Assembly (NCBI GenBank): GCA_004796375.1
Contig: QZLA01000057.1
Span: 1-35,830, forward strand
Reading direction: 5' to 3'
Source: Desulfobacteraceae bacterium
GTDB lineage: Bacteria > Desulfobacterota > Desulfobacteria > Desulfobacterales > Desulfobacteraceae
Length of the DNA: 35,830 bases
Shown here: positions 20,028 to 28,489 of the stretch, piece by piece
Layout: every line of letters starts with the position of its first letter
Numbering within the stretch: position 1 is the stretch's first letter
The notes under the pieces: model-generated
Told to the model about the DNA's origin: nothing
The model's input: the letters and a program-made list of their open reading frames with translations, nothing else
The model's database searches: none
Position numbers and translations under genes: made by a program

Positions 20028-20149
20028 TCCATATGGAATCTTTTAATGTGTAGAAATAGGCAACTAATTTAGATTTCCAGGCAAGCATTGAAAAAGAAAA
20101 AGACGTACACTCCAGTAGTTTAAAAATCCAGCTCTTGGTGTATGGAATC
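20028..20149. promoter_or_regulatory. Candidate AraC-regulator operators between regulator and reductase
   Basis: The nonamer TATGGAATC occurs twice in the divergent gap, at 20032-20040 (inside the perfect palindrome TCCATATGGA, 20028-20037) and at 20141-20149, 109 bases apart. One copy is close to each gene. AraC-family proteins bind direct repeats of this length, but the assignment is inference from placement and repetition. Confidence 0.35.
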
Positions 20150-20205
20150 ATAAAAAACTGTTTTTTGCTGGTGAAATAGTTTTTACTAAGAAAAAGGGTT
20201 TACCT

Positions 20206-21120
20206 ATGACAAAGATATCAACATCGACACGCAACGGAATCGGCATGCCTCTTGTTGGGTTTGGCACCTACCAGTTATCGGTTGACCAGGCTGAATCCTG
20301 TGTAAAAGAGGCGATCGCGACTGGATTCAGGCACATTGATTCAGCCGAAGGATACCAAAATGAGGAGGGCACGGGCAGAGGGCTTAAAGCCGCAGGTGTT
20401 TCAAGAGATGATCTTTTTGTGACCACAAAGCTTTTTCCCGGATATAAACAGTGGGGAGCACCTGAAAAAGACTTTCAGCAAACAGTTGATACCCTGAAAA
20501 AACAACTCGGTGAACTCCAGCTTGACTACGTGGATCTTTACCTGATCCATGCGCCGCTATCAGAGCTCAGGCTGGAACAGTGGAGCGCTTTGGAAGAACT
20601 GAAAAAATCAGGGCTGACCCGGCATATTGGCGTATCCAACTACAGTGAAAAGAACCTTCAGGAGATCCTGGACGCGAACCTGGCAAAACCTGAGGCCAAT
20701 CAGGTTGAATTTCATCCGATTTGTGCCCGGGCTGATCTGACCGGCTACATGAAAAAGAACTCAATCGCACCGATTGCATACAGCTCGCTGGCACCCCTTT
20801 CCACCTGGCGGATCGAAGAGGGACAGGGGGGAGAAGTGTTAGCCGAGATCAAGGAGGAATGCCAGTCGGTCACCCAGGAGATTGCGGCAGCCCTTAACGT
20901 TTCAGAAGCCAAACTGTTATTGAGGTGGGGATTACAGCACGGCTATGCTGTATTAACCAAGAGCAGCAAACCTGAACGCATCCGGGAAAATCTGGACCTG
21001 TTTGATTTTGAAATCCCTGACAGCGACATGGCTCGCCTGAATCAAATCAATCAGAACCAGGCGATTGCCTGGGCCGCCAGTGGAATTAATCCCATGGAGG
21101 CCGCGCCCCCCCTGAATTAG
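20206..21120 (+). CDS. Aldo/keto reductase (DkgA/DkgB-like)
   Basis: A 304-residue NADPH-dependent aldehyde/ketone reductase, cytoplasmic, with no signal peptide. The catalytic tetrad of the superfamily is present: D45 (HIDSAEGY), Y50, K75 (TTKLF) and H115 (LIHAP). The AKR signatures GFRHIDSAEGYQNEEGTGRG and IGVSNYSEKNLQEIL are also clear, and the C-terminal cofactor strand ends VLTKSSKPERIRENL. The closest functional relatives are 2,5-diketo-gluconate / methylglyoxal reductases. It is divergent from an AraC regulator and 33 bases upstream of a second reductase gene, so the two probably form an aldehyde-detoxification or carbonyl-reduction operon. The stop is TAG. Confidence 0.93.
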   Translation: MTKISTSTRNGIGMPLVGFGTYQLSVDQAESCVKEAIATGFRHIDSAEGYQNEEGTGRGLKAAGVSRDDLFVTTKLFPGYKQWGAPEKDFQQTVDTLKKQLGELQLDYVDLYLIHAPLSELRLEQWSALEELKKSGLTRHIGVSNYSEKNLQEILDANLAKPEANQVEFHPICARADLTGYMKKNSIAPIAYSSLAPLSTWRIEEGQGGEVLAEIKEECQSVTQEIAAALNVSEAKLLLRWGLQHGYAVLTKSSKPERIRENLDLFDFEIPDSDMARLNQINQNQAIAWAASGINPMEAAPPLN

Positions 21121-21153
21121 AGGATGGTGAATCACTGAAAACCGGAGGATGTG

Positions 21154-22215
21154 ATGAAAACTGAAAATGACAACACCCCCAACCTGCACACTGGATTGAA
21201 ACGCAGGGAGTTCATGACCATGCTGGCCGGCTGCACCGCCAGCCTGATGGTGCCCGGCCTTTTCCCTGGCCCAAATACCTTTGCCGCAGATACTGGTTCA
21301 GGCAGTGACCGGCTGGGAAAGCTTCTTCCCCTGCGAAAGATGGGGGCTTTGGGGCCGGTCGTGACCAACCTGGGTGTGGGCGGGGATCATGTGGGCAGTG
21401 CTTCGGAAAAGGACGCGCAGGCTATCATTGAAAAAGCCCTGGAGGAAGGGGTTCGCTTTTTTGACAACGCCCCGCTTTACAGTGGCGGAACAGCAGAAAA
21501 GCGCTACGGTAAATTCCTCACACCCAAGTACAGGGATGTGTCCTTCATCATGACTAAAACCCTGGCCACAACCCGCAAGGACGCCCTCAAAGACCTTGAC
21601 GATTCCCTCTCCCGCATGAGGACCGACTACGTGGACCTGTGGCAGGTGCATGCCCTCCAAAGTCCCGGGGATGTGGAAGAGCGTTTCCAGAACGGCGTGC
21701 TGGACGCATTTCAAGAGGCCCAAGAGCAGGGCAGGGCCCGGTACATCGGTTTCACCGGCCATGGTTCTTACAAAGCCCACCTCAACATGCTGGAGAGGAT
21801 CAAGGAACGGGGGCTGAAAATGAATGCCTCACAAATGCCGGTCAACCCTGCCGACCCCCACCACGAGAGCTTCGTCACCCATGTAGTGCCCCGGTGCGTG
21901 GAAGCGGGGATCGGCGTGCTGGCCATGAAGACGCTGGCGTACGGGCGTTTCTTCGGCGGCAGCAAGGGGTGGCGGCGCACGGGGGTCTCACTCAAACCGG
22001 CAATACCGGCGGCGCTTTCCATGGAGGATGTGTTTGGATTTGTGTGGTCCCTGCCTGTCACCACCCTGATCAGTGGTATGGAAAACGTCCGGCAGGTATC
22101 CCAGAATGCAGCCATGGCCAGAAAAACATGGGACTGGAACCAGGCCGAGCGCCAGAAACGCATCGATGCCATGATTCCCTTTGCCGGTCCGGATCTCGAG
22201 TTTTACAAGAGCTGA
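21154..22215 (+). CDS. Tat-exported aldo/keto reductase
   Basis: A 353-residue aldo/keto reductase with an N-terminal twin-arginine signal (LKRREFMTMLAGCTASLMVP, R17/R18; cleavage near FAADT). A GTG at 21151 also opens the frame, but it lies only two bases after GGAGG (21144-21148); ATG 21154 at five bases is preferred. Tetrad residues are D104 (FFDNAPLYSGG), Y109, K135 (IMTKT) and H166 (WQVHA). Lacking C-terminal cysteines, it does not have the ferredoxin-like extension seen in some related reductases. Tat export implies folding with cofactor before transport, and a periplasmic reductase. How NADPH would be regenerated there is unclear. It is the second gene of the operon, higher in GC than the first. 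Confidence 0.9.
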   Translation: MKTENDNTPNLHTGLKRREFMTMLAGCTASLMVPGLFPGPNTFAADTGSGSDRLGKLLPLRKMGALGPVVTNLGVGGDHVGSASEKDAQAIIEKALEEGVRFFDNAPLYSGGTAEKRYGKFLTPKYRDVSFIMTKTLATTRKDALKDLDDSLSRMRTDYVDLWQVHALQSPGDVEERFQNGVLDAFQEAQEQGRARYIGFTGHGSYKAHLNMLERIKERGLKMNASQMPVNPADPHHESFVTHVVPRCVEAGIGVLAMKTLAYGRFFGGSKGWRRTGVSLKPAIPAALSMEDVFGFVWSLPVTTLISGMENVRQVSQNAAMARKTWDWNQAERQKRIDAMIPFAGPDLEFYKS

Positions 22216-22216
22216 T

Positions 22217-22253
22217 AAAAAAAGAGGGACGATCCTGATGAAGATCGTCCCTC
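22217..22253 (-). terminator. Intrinsic terminator for the mttB operon
   Basis: A perfect 11-bp stem GAGGGACGATC/GATCGTCCCTC (22224-22234 and 22243-22253) with an 8-nt loop. Read on the minus strand it is followed by T7 (the A run at 22217-22223), so it terminates transcription from the mttB genes. On the plus strand it lacks a T tract but may still help end the reductase mRNA. Confidence 0.85.
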
Positions 22254-22335
22254 CATGGTGTTGGATAGATCCATCCGCGCCTGCAGTGATTCACCCGGAC
22301 CCTGCCGTGGATCGGCACTGCACCCGCCGAACGGT

Positions 22336-23820
22336 CTAGTTTTTCTTGCTCATCTCTTCGCTTTCCGCTGTTGCATCTTCCACAATGCTGCGTATGGCAG
22401 ACTTGGCTTCATCGCTCAGCGGCATGGGTTTATGGTTGGCCAGGATGTCCGCAGCTTTTTCCGCGGCCTGCTCGGCCATATCTTTACCGCCTTTACCCAA
22501 CCAGCGGTCGTAATTGTTCCGCTCGATAATATGGGGGGCGGAGGGTAAGGTCCGCATGTATTTCATGGTGTGAGCCTGCATCAGGTGATCACCGCCGGGT
22601 CCTACCGACTTGATCGTTTCCAGTGCAAGGGTTTCATCATCCACATGGATACCCTGCATCACCTTTCTGACCATCTTGAAGATGTCATTGTCGATCACCA
22701 ACTGGGCGTAGCTGAAAATCAGTCCCGAGTCCAACATCCCGGCACCGTAGATCAGGTTCGTTCCCGCGTTGGCGGCGCACATTGCAGTAAGTGTCTTTTC
22801 ATGACCTGCCTGTGCGTCTGGCAGCTTGGAGTCTGCCTAACCACCGGCCGAAAAACTCGGCAGCATATACTTCTGGGCCAGCGCCGGTGCGGCTGCATTG
22901 AGCATGCCGCACTCGGGTGATCCCACAGGGGTGGTGGTCAGCCTGAGATCAAACATCAGGGAGGAACACCCGTAAATCACCGGCGCGCCCTTGGCAGTGA
23001 GCTGATGCAGTACGATGGCGCCCAGGATCTCACAGTTGTGAACCACCAGGCTTCCCGCCAGGGTAATGGGGCCGGAAGCCCCGGCCATGACCATGGAGAT
23101 CAGGTTACAGGGTACCCCTGCCCGTGCACAAGTCATGACACCGGTGCAGCAGTTGACATCCAGCGTCAGAGGGCTCGTGGGCGAGCAGTTGATGGTCAGT
23201 ATGGGCCGTTCCCTTAATGCCTCTTCACCACCGACAATGGCCTGGGCCATCTTGATGATCTTATCGGCACGCCAGCCGTTGCCCGGGCCGTAAACCGTAT
23301 GTTTGCCGGTGCTGGCAAAGACGGTTTCCGCTTCCCACACCGGAGCGACATTGTCCGGGGCATCCCCTGCAGTCAGTGACCGTTCGCATACATCCACCTC
23401 TTCCATGGCATCGGTGAGCAGGGCAGCTTTGCCCACATCCTCACACATGGAGGGACGGACCGTACCGTCGGTTTCCATAATGTTCACACCTTGGCCAAAG
23501 GTGCAGAAGTTGACCCGTTTTCCGCCCAGGAACACATCATGTTTGGGATCGCGTCCGTATTGAACGATATTCGGCGGGGCCGAACGGATGCAGTCCTCAA
23601 CAAGATAGGCCGGGAATTTAACGATTTTCGTATTCCGGTCAACAATTGCACCACCCCCTGCAAGGATCTCCAGGGCTTCTTCGTCTCCGACATAGAGCCC
23701 GGTCGTCCGCATGATTTCCAGGGTGGCCAGGTGAATCCTTTCGAACTCATCGTCTCCGAATACCGAAAAGCCGAAGCCCGCGGTATTACAAATCTCGGAG
23801 AAAATCGATCTTGATTCCAT
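22336..23820 (-). CDS. mttB: MttB-type trimethylamine methyltransferase homologue with in-frame amber (pyrrolysine) codon
   Basis: Two ORFs in one frame (23829-22837 and the rest down to 22336) are separated only by a TAG at 22837-22839. Read through, they make a 494-residue protein, the length of archaeal MttB (about 495). The start is taken at ATG 23820 with AAGGTG upstream; the GTG at 23829 overlaps that site. UAG is codon 328, against pyrrolysine 334 in Methanosarcina MttB, in the context AGG-UAG-ADSKLPDAQAG, where non-Pyl paralogues read AG-x-xDAK-x-x-DAQAG. The family transfers a methyl group from trimethylamine or related amines to a Co(I) corrinoid protein; pyrrolysine is thought to bind the amine. 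It lies 75 bases downstream of a non-Pyl paralogue on the same strand, so likely one operon. It ends in a second TAG. The exact amine is not certain, and no corrinoid protein gene is adjacent. Confidence 0.88.
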
Positions 23821-23895
23821 TGTTTTCACCTTAAGTTAATGGGTTAAAATATTGCGGCAGACACCCTGCCGCGTTTTGAAATTCTTTGGGTTTTT

Positions 23896-25347
23896 CTATT
23901 TCATTTTCAGTGCCAGGTCCGGAATGATGCGGCCGACAAATGCCGTAAGTTCCTCCTCCACTGAAGGATCCAGCAGGGTATCCGGTGCGTTTGCCAGCAT
24001 CTCTTTGTACACGGCCGTGGCATTTTGTGCTGCATCCGGGCTGCCTGCCTCTTCCCATTTTTCATAGTTGTCCCAGGTTGAGACACAGGGCCGCCACGCA
24101 TCCCTGCAGCTTGCAAAGGTTGATGGATGGTAAAGAAAGGTTCCCCTTGGACCGACCTCCTGGATTACCTCTTCAGCCAGATCCCCTTTTGCCCCCTCGA
24201 ATCCGTTCATGAATGTGAGAATCCTTGAAATCATCTCCTGGTCCAGGATGAACTTCTCATATGAGTTGGTCATGATGGAATCCAGGACCCCCAGGCATTG
24301 GTTAATGATGGAAGCGCCGCCCATCATGCACTGGAACAGGTTCTGCATGGTTTCTATCCCTGCCTGGGCATCCGCGGTTTTGGCGTCGGTCAGTCCTGCC
24401 ATGGTCCGGGTCGGCAGGTGGTAAAGCTCTCTAGCCAGCTGGATATTGGCCACATTGATCAGGTTGGATTCCGGAGACCCTGTCACATATTCACCGGTCC
24501 GAAGATTGGGTACGGCACTGGCCGGCGCATATACAAAAGGTGAGCCCGGCCGGACCAGCTGGGTAAAAACCAGGCCCGAGAGAATTTCCACGTTCTGCAT
24601 CACACACACCCCTTTCAGGCTGACCGGTGCAGAAATTCCGGCAAGCGCACAACTCAGAACGGTCACGGGCTGGCCGTATTCGGCATAGGTCATGATGGCA
24701 TCCAGTGACTCATGGTTGTAGGCCAGGGGACTTAGGGGGTTGATGCTGGCATAAATTGCAGGATGATCCTCAAGAAACCCTTTTCGGCCAAACGCGATTT
24801 CCAGCATGGCAAACATGTGCTCCATGTCCTGCCGGGTGCTCATATTGCTGCGAATGGGTTTATCCGTATTCTTCAGGGTTTCATAAAAGATCCGGATGAA
24901 ATAGGTCCTTGGATCAATATCGCAAGGCTCCACCGGTACCCCGCCGTTGATCGTACAGACCGGGCTTGCCTGGGCCAGTTTGACAAAATTGACCAGATCA
25001 GAGACAACCGCCTTTTGACGGCCGGTTTCAAGACTCTGGGCATAGATACAACCGTTGCTGGGCTCAATATGGGTCCGGGACTGCCCCTCCCCGATGGTAA
25101 TGGACTTCTCAGGGTCCAGGGCATGAAGCACAAAGGAAGAGGGAGCGGATTCAATGGCCTGTTCAACCAGTGCCCAGGGAATCTTCACCCGGTTCCCGTC
25201 AAGGGTTGCTCCCCTGGATTTGAACAACTCAAGTGCAGCCTCGGATTGAAGTTCCACTCCGACAGTCTCCAGGACTTTGATGCTTGCCTCATGGATCTCT
25301 TCAAGTTCCTGTCTGCCCTGCATCCGGATAAACCGGGGATCGGCCAT
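23896..25347 (-). CDS. MttB-superfamily methyltransferase without pyrrolysine (MtgB-like)
   Basis: A 483-residue member of the trimethylamine methyltransferase (MttB) superfamily with an excellent AAGGAGG ribosome site five bases before the ATG. Family features: N-terminal LEEIHEASIKVLETVGVELQ, central HIEPSNGCIYAQSLETG, and the barrel-end segment RTMAGLTDAKTADAQAG, where a sense codon stands in the place of pyrrolysine. Non-Pyl members include glycine betaine methyltransferase MtgB and enzymes for carnitine, proline betaine and gamma-butyrobetaine, all demethylating quaternary amines into a corrinoid protein. The substrate here is unknown. It is the first gene of the minus-strand pair and divergent from the ABC importer. 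It ends in TAG; reading through would add 19 residues before TAA at 23836-23838. Confidence 0.9.
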   Translation of the reverse strand: MADPRFIRMQGRQELEEIHEASIKVLETVGVELQSEAALELFKSRGATLDGNRVKIPWALVEQAIESAPSSFVLHALDPEKSITIGEGQSRTHIEPSNGCIYAQSLETGRQKAVVSDLVNFVKLAQASPVCTINGGVPVEPCDIDPRTYFIRIFYETLKNTDKPIRSNMSTRQDMEHMFAMLEIAFGRKGFLEDHPAIYASINPLSPLAYNHESLDAIMTYAEYGQPVTVLSCALAGISAPVSLKGVCVMQNVEILSGLVFTQLVRPGSPFVYAPASAVPNLRTGEYVTGSPESNLINVANIQLARELYHLPTRTMAGLTDAKTADAQAGIETMQNLFQCMMGGASIINQCLGVLDSIMTNSYEKFILDQEMISRILTFMNGFEGAKGDLAEEVIQEVGPRGTFLYHPSTFASCRDAWRPCVSTWDNYEKWEEAGSPDAAQNATAVYKEMLANAPDTLLDPSVEEELTAFVGRIIPDLALKMK

Positions 25348-25457
25348 TTTTCCTCCTTGTCATCTGATCACCTGTGGTCATATACAGGGTTGAGTGCCTG
25401 GCACCCTGGTTTTGCGAAACCTATGCCACCGTTTAAAACCGATACCCCCCATTGACC

Positions 25458-25485
25458 GGACCCAATTAGTTAACAAGGGACCCAA
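25458..25485. repeat. GGACCCAA direct repeat, 20-base period
   Basis: GGACCCAA at 25458-25465 and again at 25478-25485, start-to-start 20 bases, about two helical turns, so both copies face the same side of the DNA. The position about 110 bases before the methyltransferase start fits an operator for that operon. No regulator gene is adjacent. Confidence 0.4.
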
Positions 25486-25651
25486 CCCCTTTAAATTCAA
25501 GCTATTCAAAGCGAAAGTTTTTTCTTGGAAACTTGAAACAACAGGGTTTTTGCACCTGACACCGCCATGGCCTGCCTTGAAAATTTATCAGAACATTGAA
25601 TTTTTATCAGGCTGCCGTCAGCGTGAAGCGCTGCCCTGTCCGGCAAATGAT

Positions 25652-25683
25652 AATTTTTTAAGATTCTGAGAATTTTTTAAGAT
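25652..25683. repeat. AATTTTTTAAGAT direct repeat, 19-base period
   Basis: A 13-base word at 25652-25664 and again at 25671-25683, separated by TCTGAG. It lies about 210 bases before the binding-protein start, on the importer side of the gap. It could be a pair of operator half-sites or an AT-rich promoter element of the ABC operon. Confidence 0.4.
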
Positions 25684-25893
25684 CGATACAGAACACGCCT
25701 GGCCGGAGCCGGCTGAGAGATACTGCCCTGAATTCAAAGGCTTCCCTGGTATACCGGGGCATTGCCCACCAGTGGCATGCAACAGAAGAACCCTTTCCGG
25801 AACATGGCACACAACCTGCACTGTAACGGCGGCAAATAAAGACATAAAGCGAGTGATGTAACCCGAATAAACACAAAAGAAAGGAAATCCGCC

Positions 25894-27459
25894 ATGACAG
25901 AAAACAAAAACGGAATGACCCGAAGAACATTTGTGAAAGGCGCTTTAGCCGCAGGTGTTACCGCAGCCGTCCCTGCCCCCGGACTGCTCAAAAGCGTCTT
26001 TGCCTCAGGCCCCTCAAAGGGCGGTGCCCTGAAGCTGGGGCTTGCCGGAGGTTCCACCACCGACAGCCTGGATCCCTCCAACTTCTCCGGCGTCTTCGAC
26101 CAGATGACCACCATGGGTCTCTACCGGAACCCGCTTCTTGAACTGGATAAAAATGGTGAACTCCAGCCCGAGCTGGTCAAGGAGTGGCATGCCGAACCCG
26201 GTGCAAAGGTCTGGCATTTCAAACTGAGGAATGATGTGGAATTCCACAACGGCAAAACCATGGATGCAGAAGATGCCATTTTTTCCATCAACCATCACCG
26301 GGGTGAAGGAAATAAGTCCCAGATTGCAGCCGTGGTCAAACCGGTCAAAGAGATTCTCAAAACCGGTAAATTCGAATTCAAGGTCATCCTCGAAGATCCC
26401 AATGCGGATTTCCCCTATATCTTGAGCTCCACCCGCATGCCCTGCGTGCCTGCCGGGACCACAGATTTTGAGGACGGTATGGGAACCGGCGGCTATATAT
26501 TAAAGGAATGGGAACCCGGTGTCCGGGCATTTGGTGAGCGCAACCCCAATTACTTCAAGGCAGACCGGGCCTGGTTCGATTCCATTGAGATCATCACCAT
26601 GGCAGACGACACCGCGCGGACCACTGCCCTTAAAACCGGTCAGGTTGACATCATCAACCGGCCGGACAGGAAAACTGCACGGCTTCTGGGGCGGATGAAG
26701 GGCATCCAGGTGATCAATACCCCGGGCGGCCTGACCTATACCTTCCCCATGAGAAAGGATGTCAAACCCTATGACAACCCCGATTTCAGAAAAGCAGTCA
26801 AATACTCCGTGGACAGGGAAGCTTTGGTCAAGACCATCCTCCAGGGGTATGGCGTGCCGGGCAATGACTATCCCGTACCTGCCTATGTGAAATATGCAGC
26901 CACCAGCATTCCCCAGCGCCAGTATGATCCGGACAAGGTTAAATTTCATTTAAAGAAATCAGGTCTCCAGGATGAAGTGGTAAGGCTGCATGTGGCAGAC
27001 ATGGTGTACAACGGATGTGTGGATACGGCCCAGCTCTGGAAGGAACATGCCACCAAGGCCGGTATGAAGATGGAAGTGGTCAAGGAAGCCAATGACGGAT
27101 ACTGGGCCAAAGTCTGGCGGGTCAAACCGTTCTGCGCCTCTTTCTGGTATGCCCGTCCGACCGTGGACTGGATCCTCTCCATGACCTATGTGTCCGATGC
27201 CTCGGCCAATGAATCGGTCTGGAAGGTGCCCGCATTTGACAAGCTGGTGAAGGAAGCCCGTGCCGAACTCAACACGGACAAACGGCGCCAGATGTACTAT
27301 GAACTGCAGAAAACCCTGCACGATGACGGCAGCGTAGTGATCCCCATGATTGCCAATATCGTGGACGCAGCAAGCGACAAGATCGGGTACAACCCCGTGG
27401 CAGGCAACGTGGAGCTTGACGGCTTGCGCGCCTGTGAACGCTGGTGGTTTAAGGCATAA
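25894..27459 (+). CDS. ABC importer substrate-binding protein (peptide/nickel family), Tat-exported
   Basis: A 521-residue SBP_bac_5 family periplasmic binding protein. The N-terminus carries a textbook twin-arginine motif TRRTFVK (R10/R11) followed by an Ala-rich stretch and cleavage near VFAS. Family signatures: LDPSNFSGVFDQMTTMGLYR, LVKEWHAEPGAKVWHFKLRN, VEFHNGKTMDAEDAIFSI, and a domain II start VKYSVDREALVKTILQG. Members bind peptides, nickel chelates, opines, sugars or quaternary amines, so the family does not fix the ligand. Divergence from two MttB-family genes makes a methylated amine or related osmolyte the working guess. It is the first gene of a four-gene operon; a strong hairpin follows its stop. 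Tat rather than Sec export is less usual for this family. Confidence 0.92.
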   Translation: MTENKNGMTRRTFVKGALAAGVTAAVPAPGLLKSVFASGPSKGGALKLGLAGGSTTDSLDPSNFSGVFDQMTTMGLYRNPLLELDKNGELQPELVKEWHAEPGAKVWHFKLRNDVEFHNGKTMDAEDAIFSINHHRGEGNKSQIAAVVKPVKEILKTGKFEFKVILEDPNADFPYILSSTRMPCVPAGTTDFEDGMGTGGYILKEWEPGVRAFGERNPNYFKADRAWFDSIEIITMADDTARTTALKTGQVDIINRPDRKTARLLGRMKGIQVINTPGGLTYTFPMRKDVKPYDNPDFRKAVKYSVDREALVKTILQGYGVPGNDYPVPAYVKYAATSIPQRQYDPDKVKFHLKKSGLQDEVVRLHVADMVYNGCVDTAQLWKEHATKAGMKMEVVKEANDGYWAKVWRVKPFCASFWYARPTVDWILSMTYVSDASANESVWKVPAFDKLVKEARAELNTDKRRQMYYELQKTLHDDGSVVIPMIANIVDAASDKIGYNPVAGNVELDGLRACERWWFKA

Positions 27460-27467
27460 ATCCCAAT

Positions 27468-27503
27468 GGCAGGGCCCGAAGCAGCTTGACACAGGGCCCT
27501 GCC
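27468..27503 (+). promoter_or_regulatory. Intercistronic hairpin after the binding-protein gene
   Basis: GGCAGGGCCC (27468-27477) and GGGCCCTGCC (27494-27503) form a perfect 10-bp GC stem with a 16-nt loop and no T tract. In this place such hairpins commonly protect the upstream mRNA or cut down readthrough, giving more binding protein than permease. Role is inferred. Confidence 0.6.
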
Positions 27504-27522
27504 TGAAGCAAACGAGGATCCC

Positions 27523-28479
27523 ATGAATTTTCTGTTTCCCGTCATTGTCAAACGAACCGGGTTTGCCCTGCTCACACTGTTTGCCATCTCCATCCTGATC
27601 TTTGCAGGCCTGGAAGCCCTGCCCGGGGATACGGCCCAGGCGATCCTGGGCCAGGGTGCCACCCAGGAGAACCTGGAAGCCCTTCGAAAAGAACTCAAGC
27701 TGGACCTGCCGCTGCACACCCGGTATGCAACCTGGCTCGGAGACCTGGCCCGGGGTGAGTTGGGGAACTCCCTGTCCAACGGCCGGCCCGTGACCGGCAT
27801 GATCGGATGGCGGTTTGAAAATACCCTGGTCCTGGCGTTTTCCGCGGCTGTTGTTTCCATTCCCCTGGCCATTGTCCTGGGACTGATCTGCGCCCTGTAC
27901 CAGAATTCATGGCTGGACAAACTCCTGTCCACCTCAACCCTGAGCGCCATTTCCCTGCCTGAATTCTTTGTGGCCTATCTTTTGATCGTGGTATTTGTGG
28001 TTCAGTTTGAACTCTTTCCATCCGTGGCCATCCTCCGGCCGGACATGGCCCTGTCCGAACGGATCAACGTCCTGGTCCTGCCCTGTCTGACCCTGACCCT
28101 GGTGGTCCTGGCCCACATGATGCGCATGACACGGGCGGCCATCATCGGGGTGCTCTCCAGTCCGTACATTGAAATGGCGCGGCTAAAAGGGGTCAAACGG
28201 GCCAAAATCATCTTCTATCATGCCCTGCCCAATGCCCTGGCCCCCATCATCAATGTGGTGGTCATGGATCTGGCCTGGCTGGTGGTCGGCGTGGTCGTGG
28301 TGGAGGTGGTTTTTGTCTACCCGGGCCTGGGGCAGCTTCTGGTGGACTCGGTGTCCAAGCGGGATATCCCGGTGGTCCAGGCATCCGGATTGATATTTGC
28401 CTGTACCTATATTTTTCTCAACCTGACCGCCGATGTATTGTCCATCCTCTCCAACCCCAAACTCCGCCACCCCAAATGA
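27523..28479 (+). CDS. ABC importer permease, DppB-type
   Basis: A 318-residue inner-membrane permease of the peptide/nickel class. The N-terminal helix (GFALLTLFAISILIFAGLEA) and the family opening PGDTAQAILGQGATQENLEA are typical, and about six membrane segments are visible. The ATPase-contact (EAA) loop is around RAAIIGVLSSPYIEMARLKG and VKRAKIIFYHALPNALAPII. GAGG lies six bases before the ATG. Its stop overlaps the ribosome site of the next permease gene. It pairs with the 28490 product to form the channel. Confidence 0.94.
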   Translation: MNFLFPVIVKRTGFALLTLFAISILIFAGLEALPGDTAQAILGQGATQENLEALRKELKLDLPLHTRYATWLGDLARGELGNSLSNGRPVTGMIGWRFENTLVLAFSAAVVSIPLAIVLGLICALYQNSWLDKLLSTSTLSAISLPEFFVAYLLIVVFVVQFELFPSVAILRPDMALSERINVLVLPCLTLTLVVLAHMMRMTRAAIIGVLSSPYIEMARLKGVKRAKIIFYHALPNALAPIINVVVMDLAWLVVGVVVVEVVFVYPGLGQLLVDSVSKRDIPVVQASGLIFACTYIFLNLTADVLSILSNPKLRHPK

Positions 28480-28489
28480 GGTTATTGCC

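Larger units (their letters stand above)
25348..25893. other. Divergent regulatory region between methyltransferases and ABC importer
   Basis: A 546-base non-coding gap holding the promoters of both operons. It contains two pairs of short direct repeats: GGACCCAA twice at a 20-base period, and AATTTTTTAAGAT twice at a 19-base period (listed separately). TGGCAC (25398-25403) followed by TTTTGC resembles a sigma54 element but has the wrong spacing. No gene in the gap is convincing. Confidence 0.6.

Noticed and set aside
22336-22782. A separate 148-residue gene starting at ATG 22782
   Set aside because: It is in the same frame as the preceding ORF, separated by a single TAG, and continues the MttB fold; it is the C-terminal part of the amber-containing mttB.
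25398-25415. Sigma54 promoter TGGCAC ... TTTTGC in the mttB/ABC gap
   Set aside because: The GG-to-GC spacing is two bases too long for a -24/-12 element.
24763-25455. 230-residue plus-strand ORF antisense to the MttB paralogue
   Set aside because: It is a GC-rich shadow of a clearly conserved gene, with no family features of its own.
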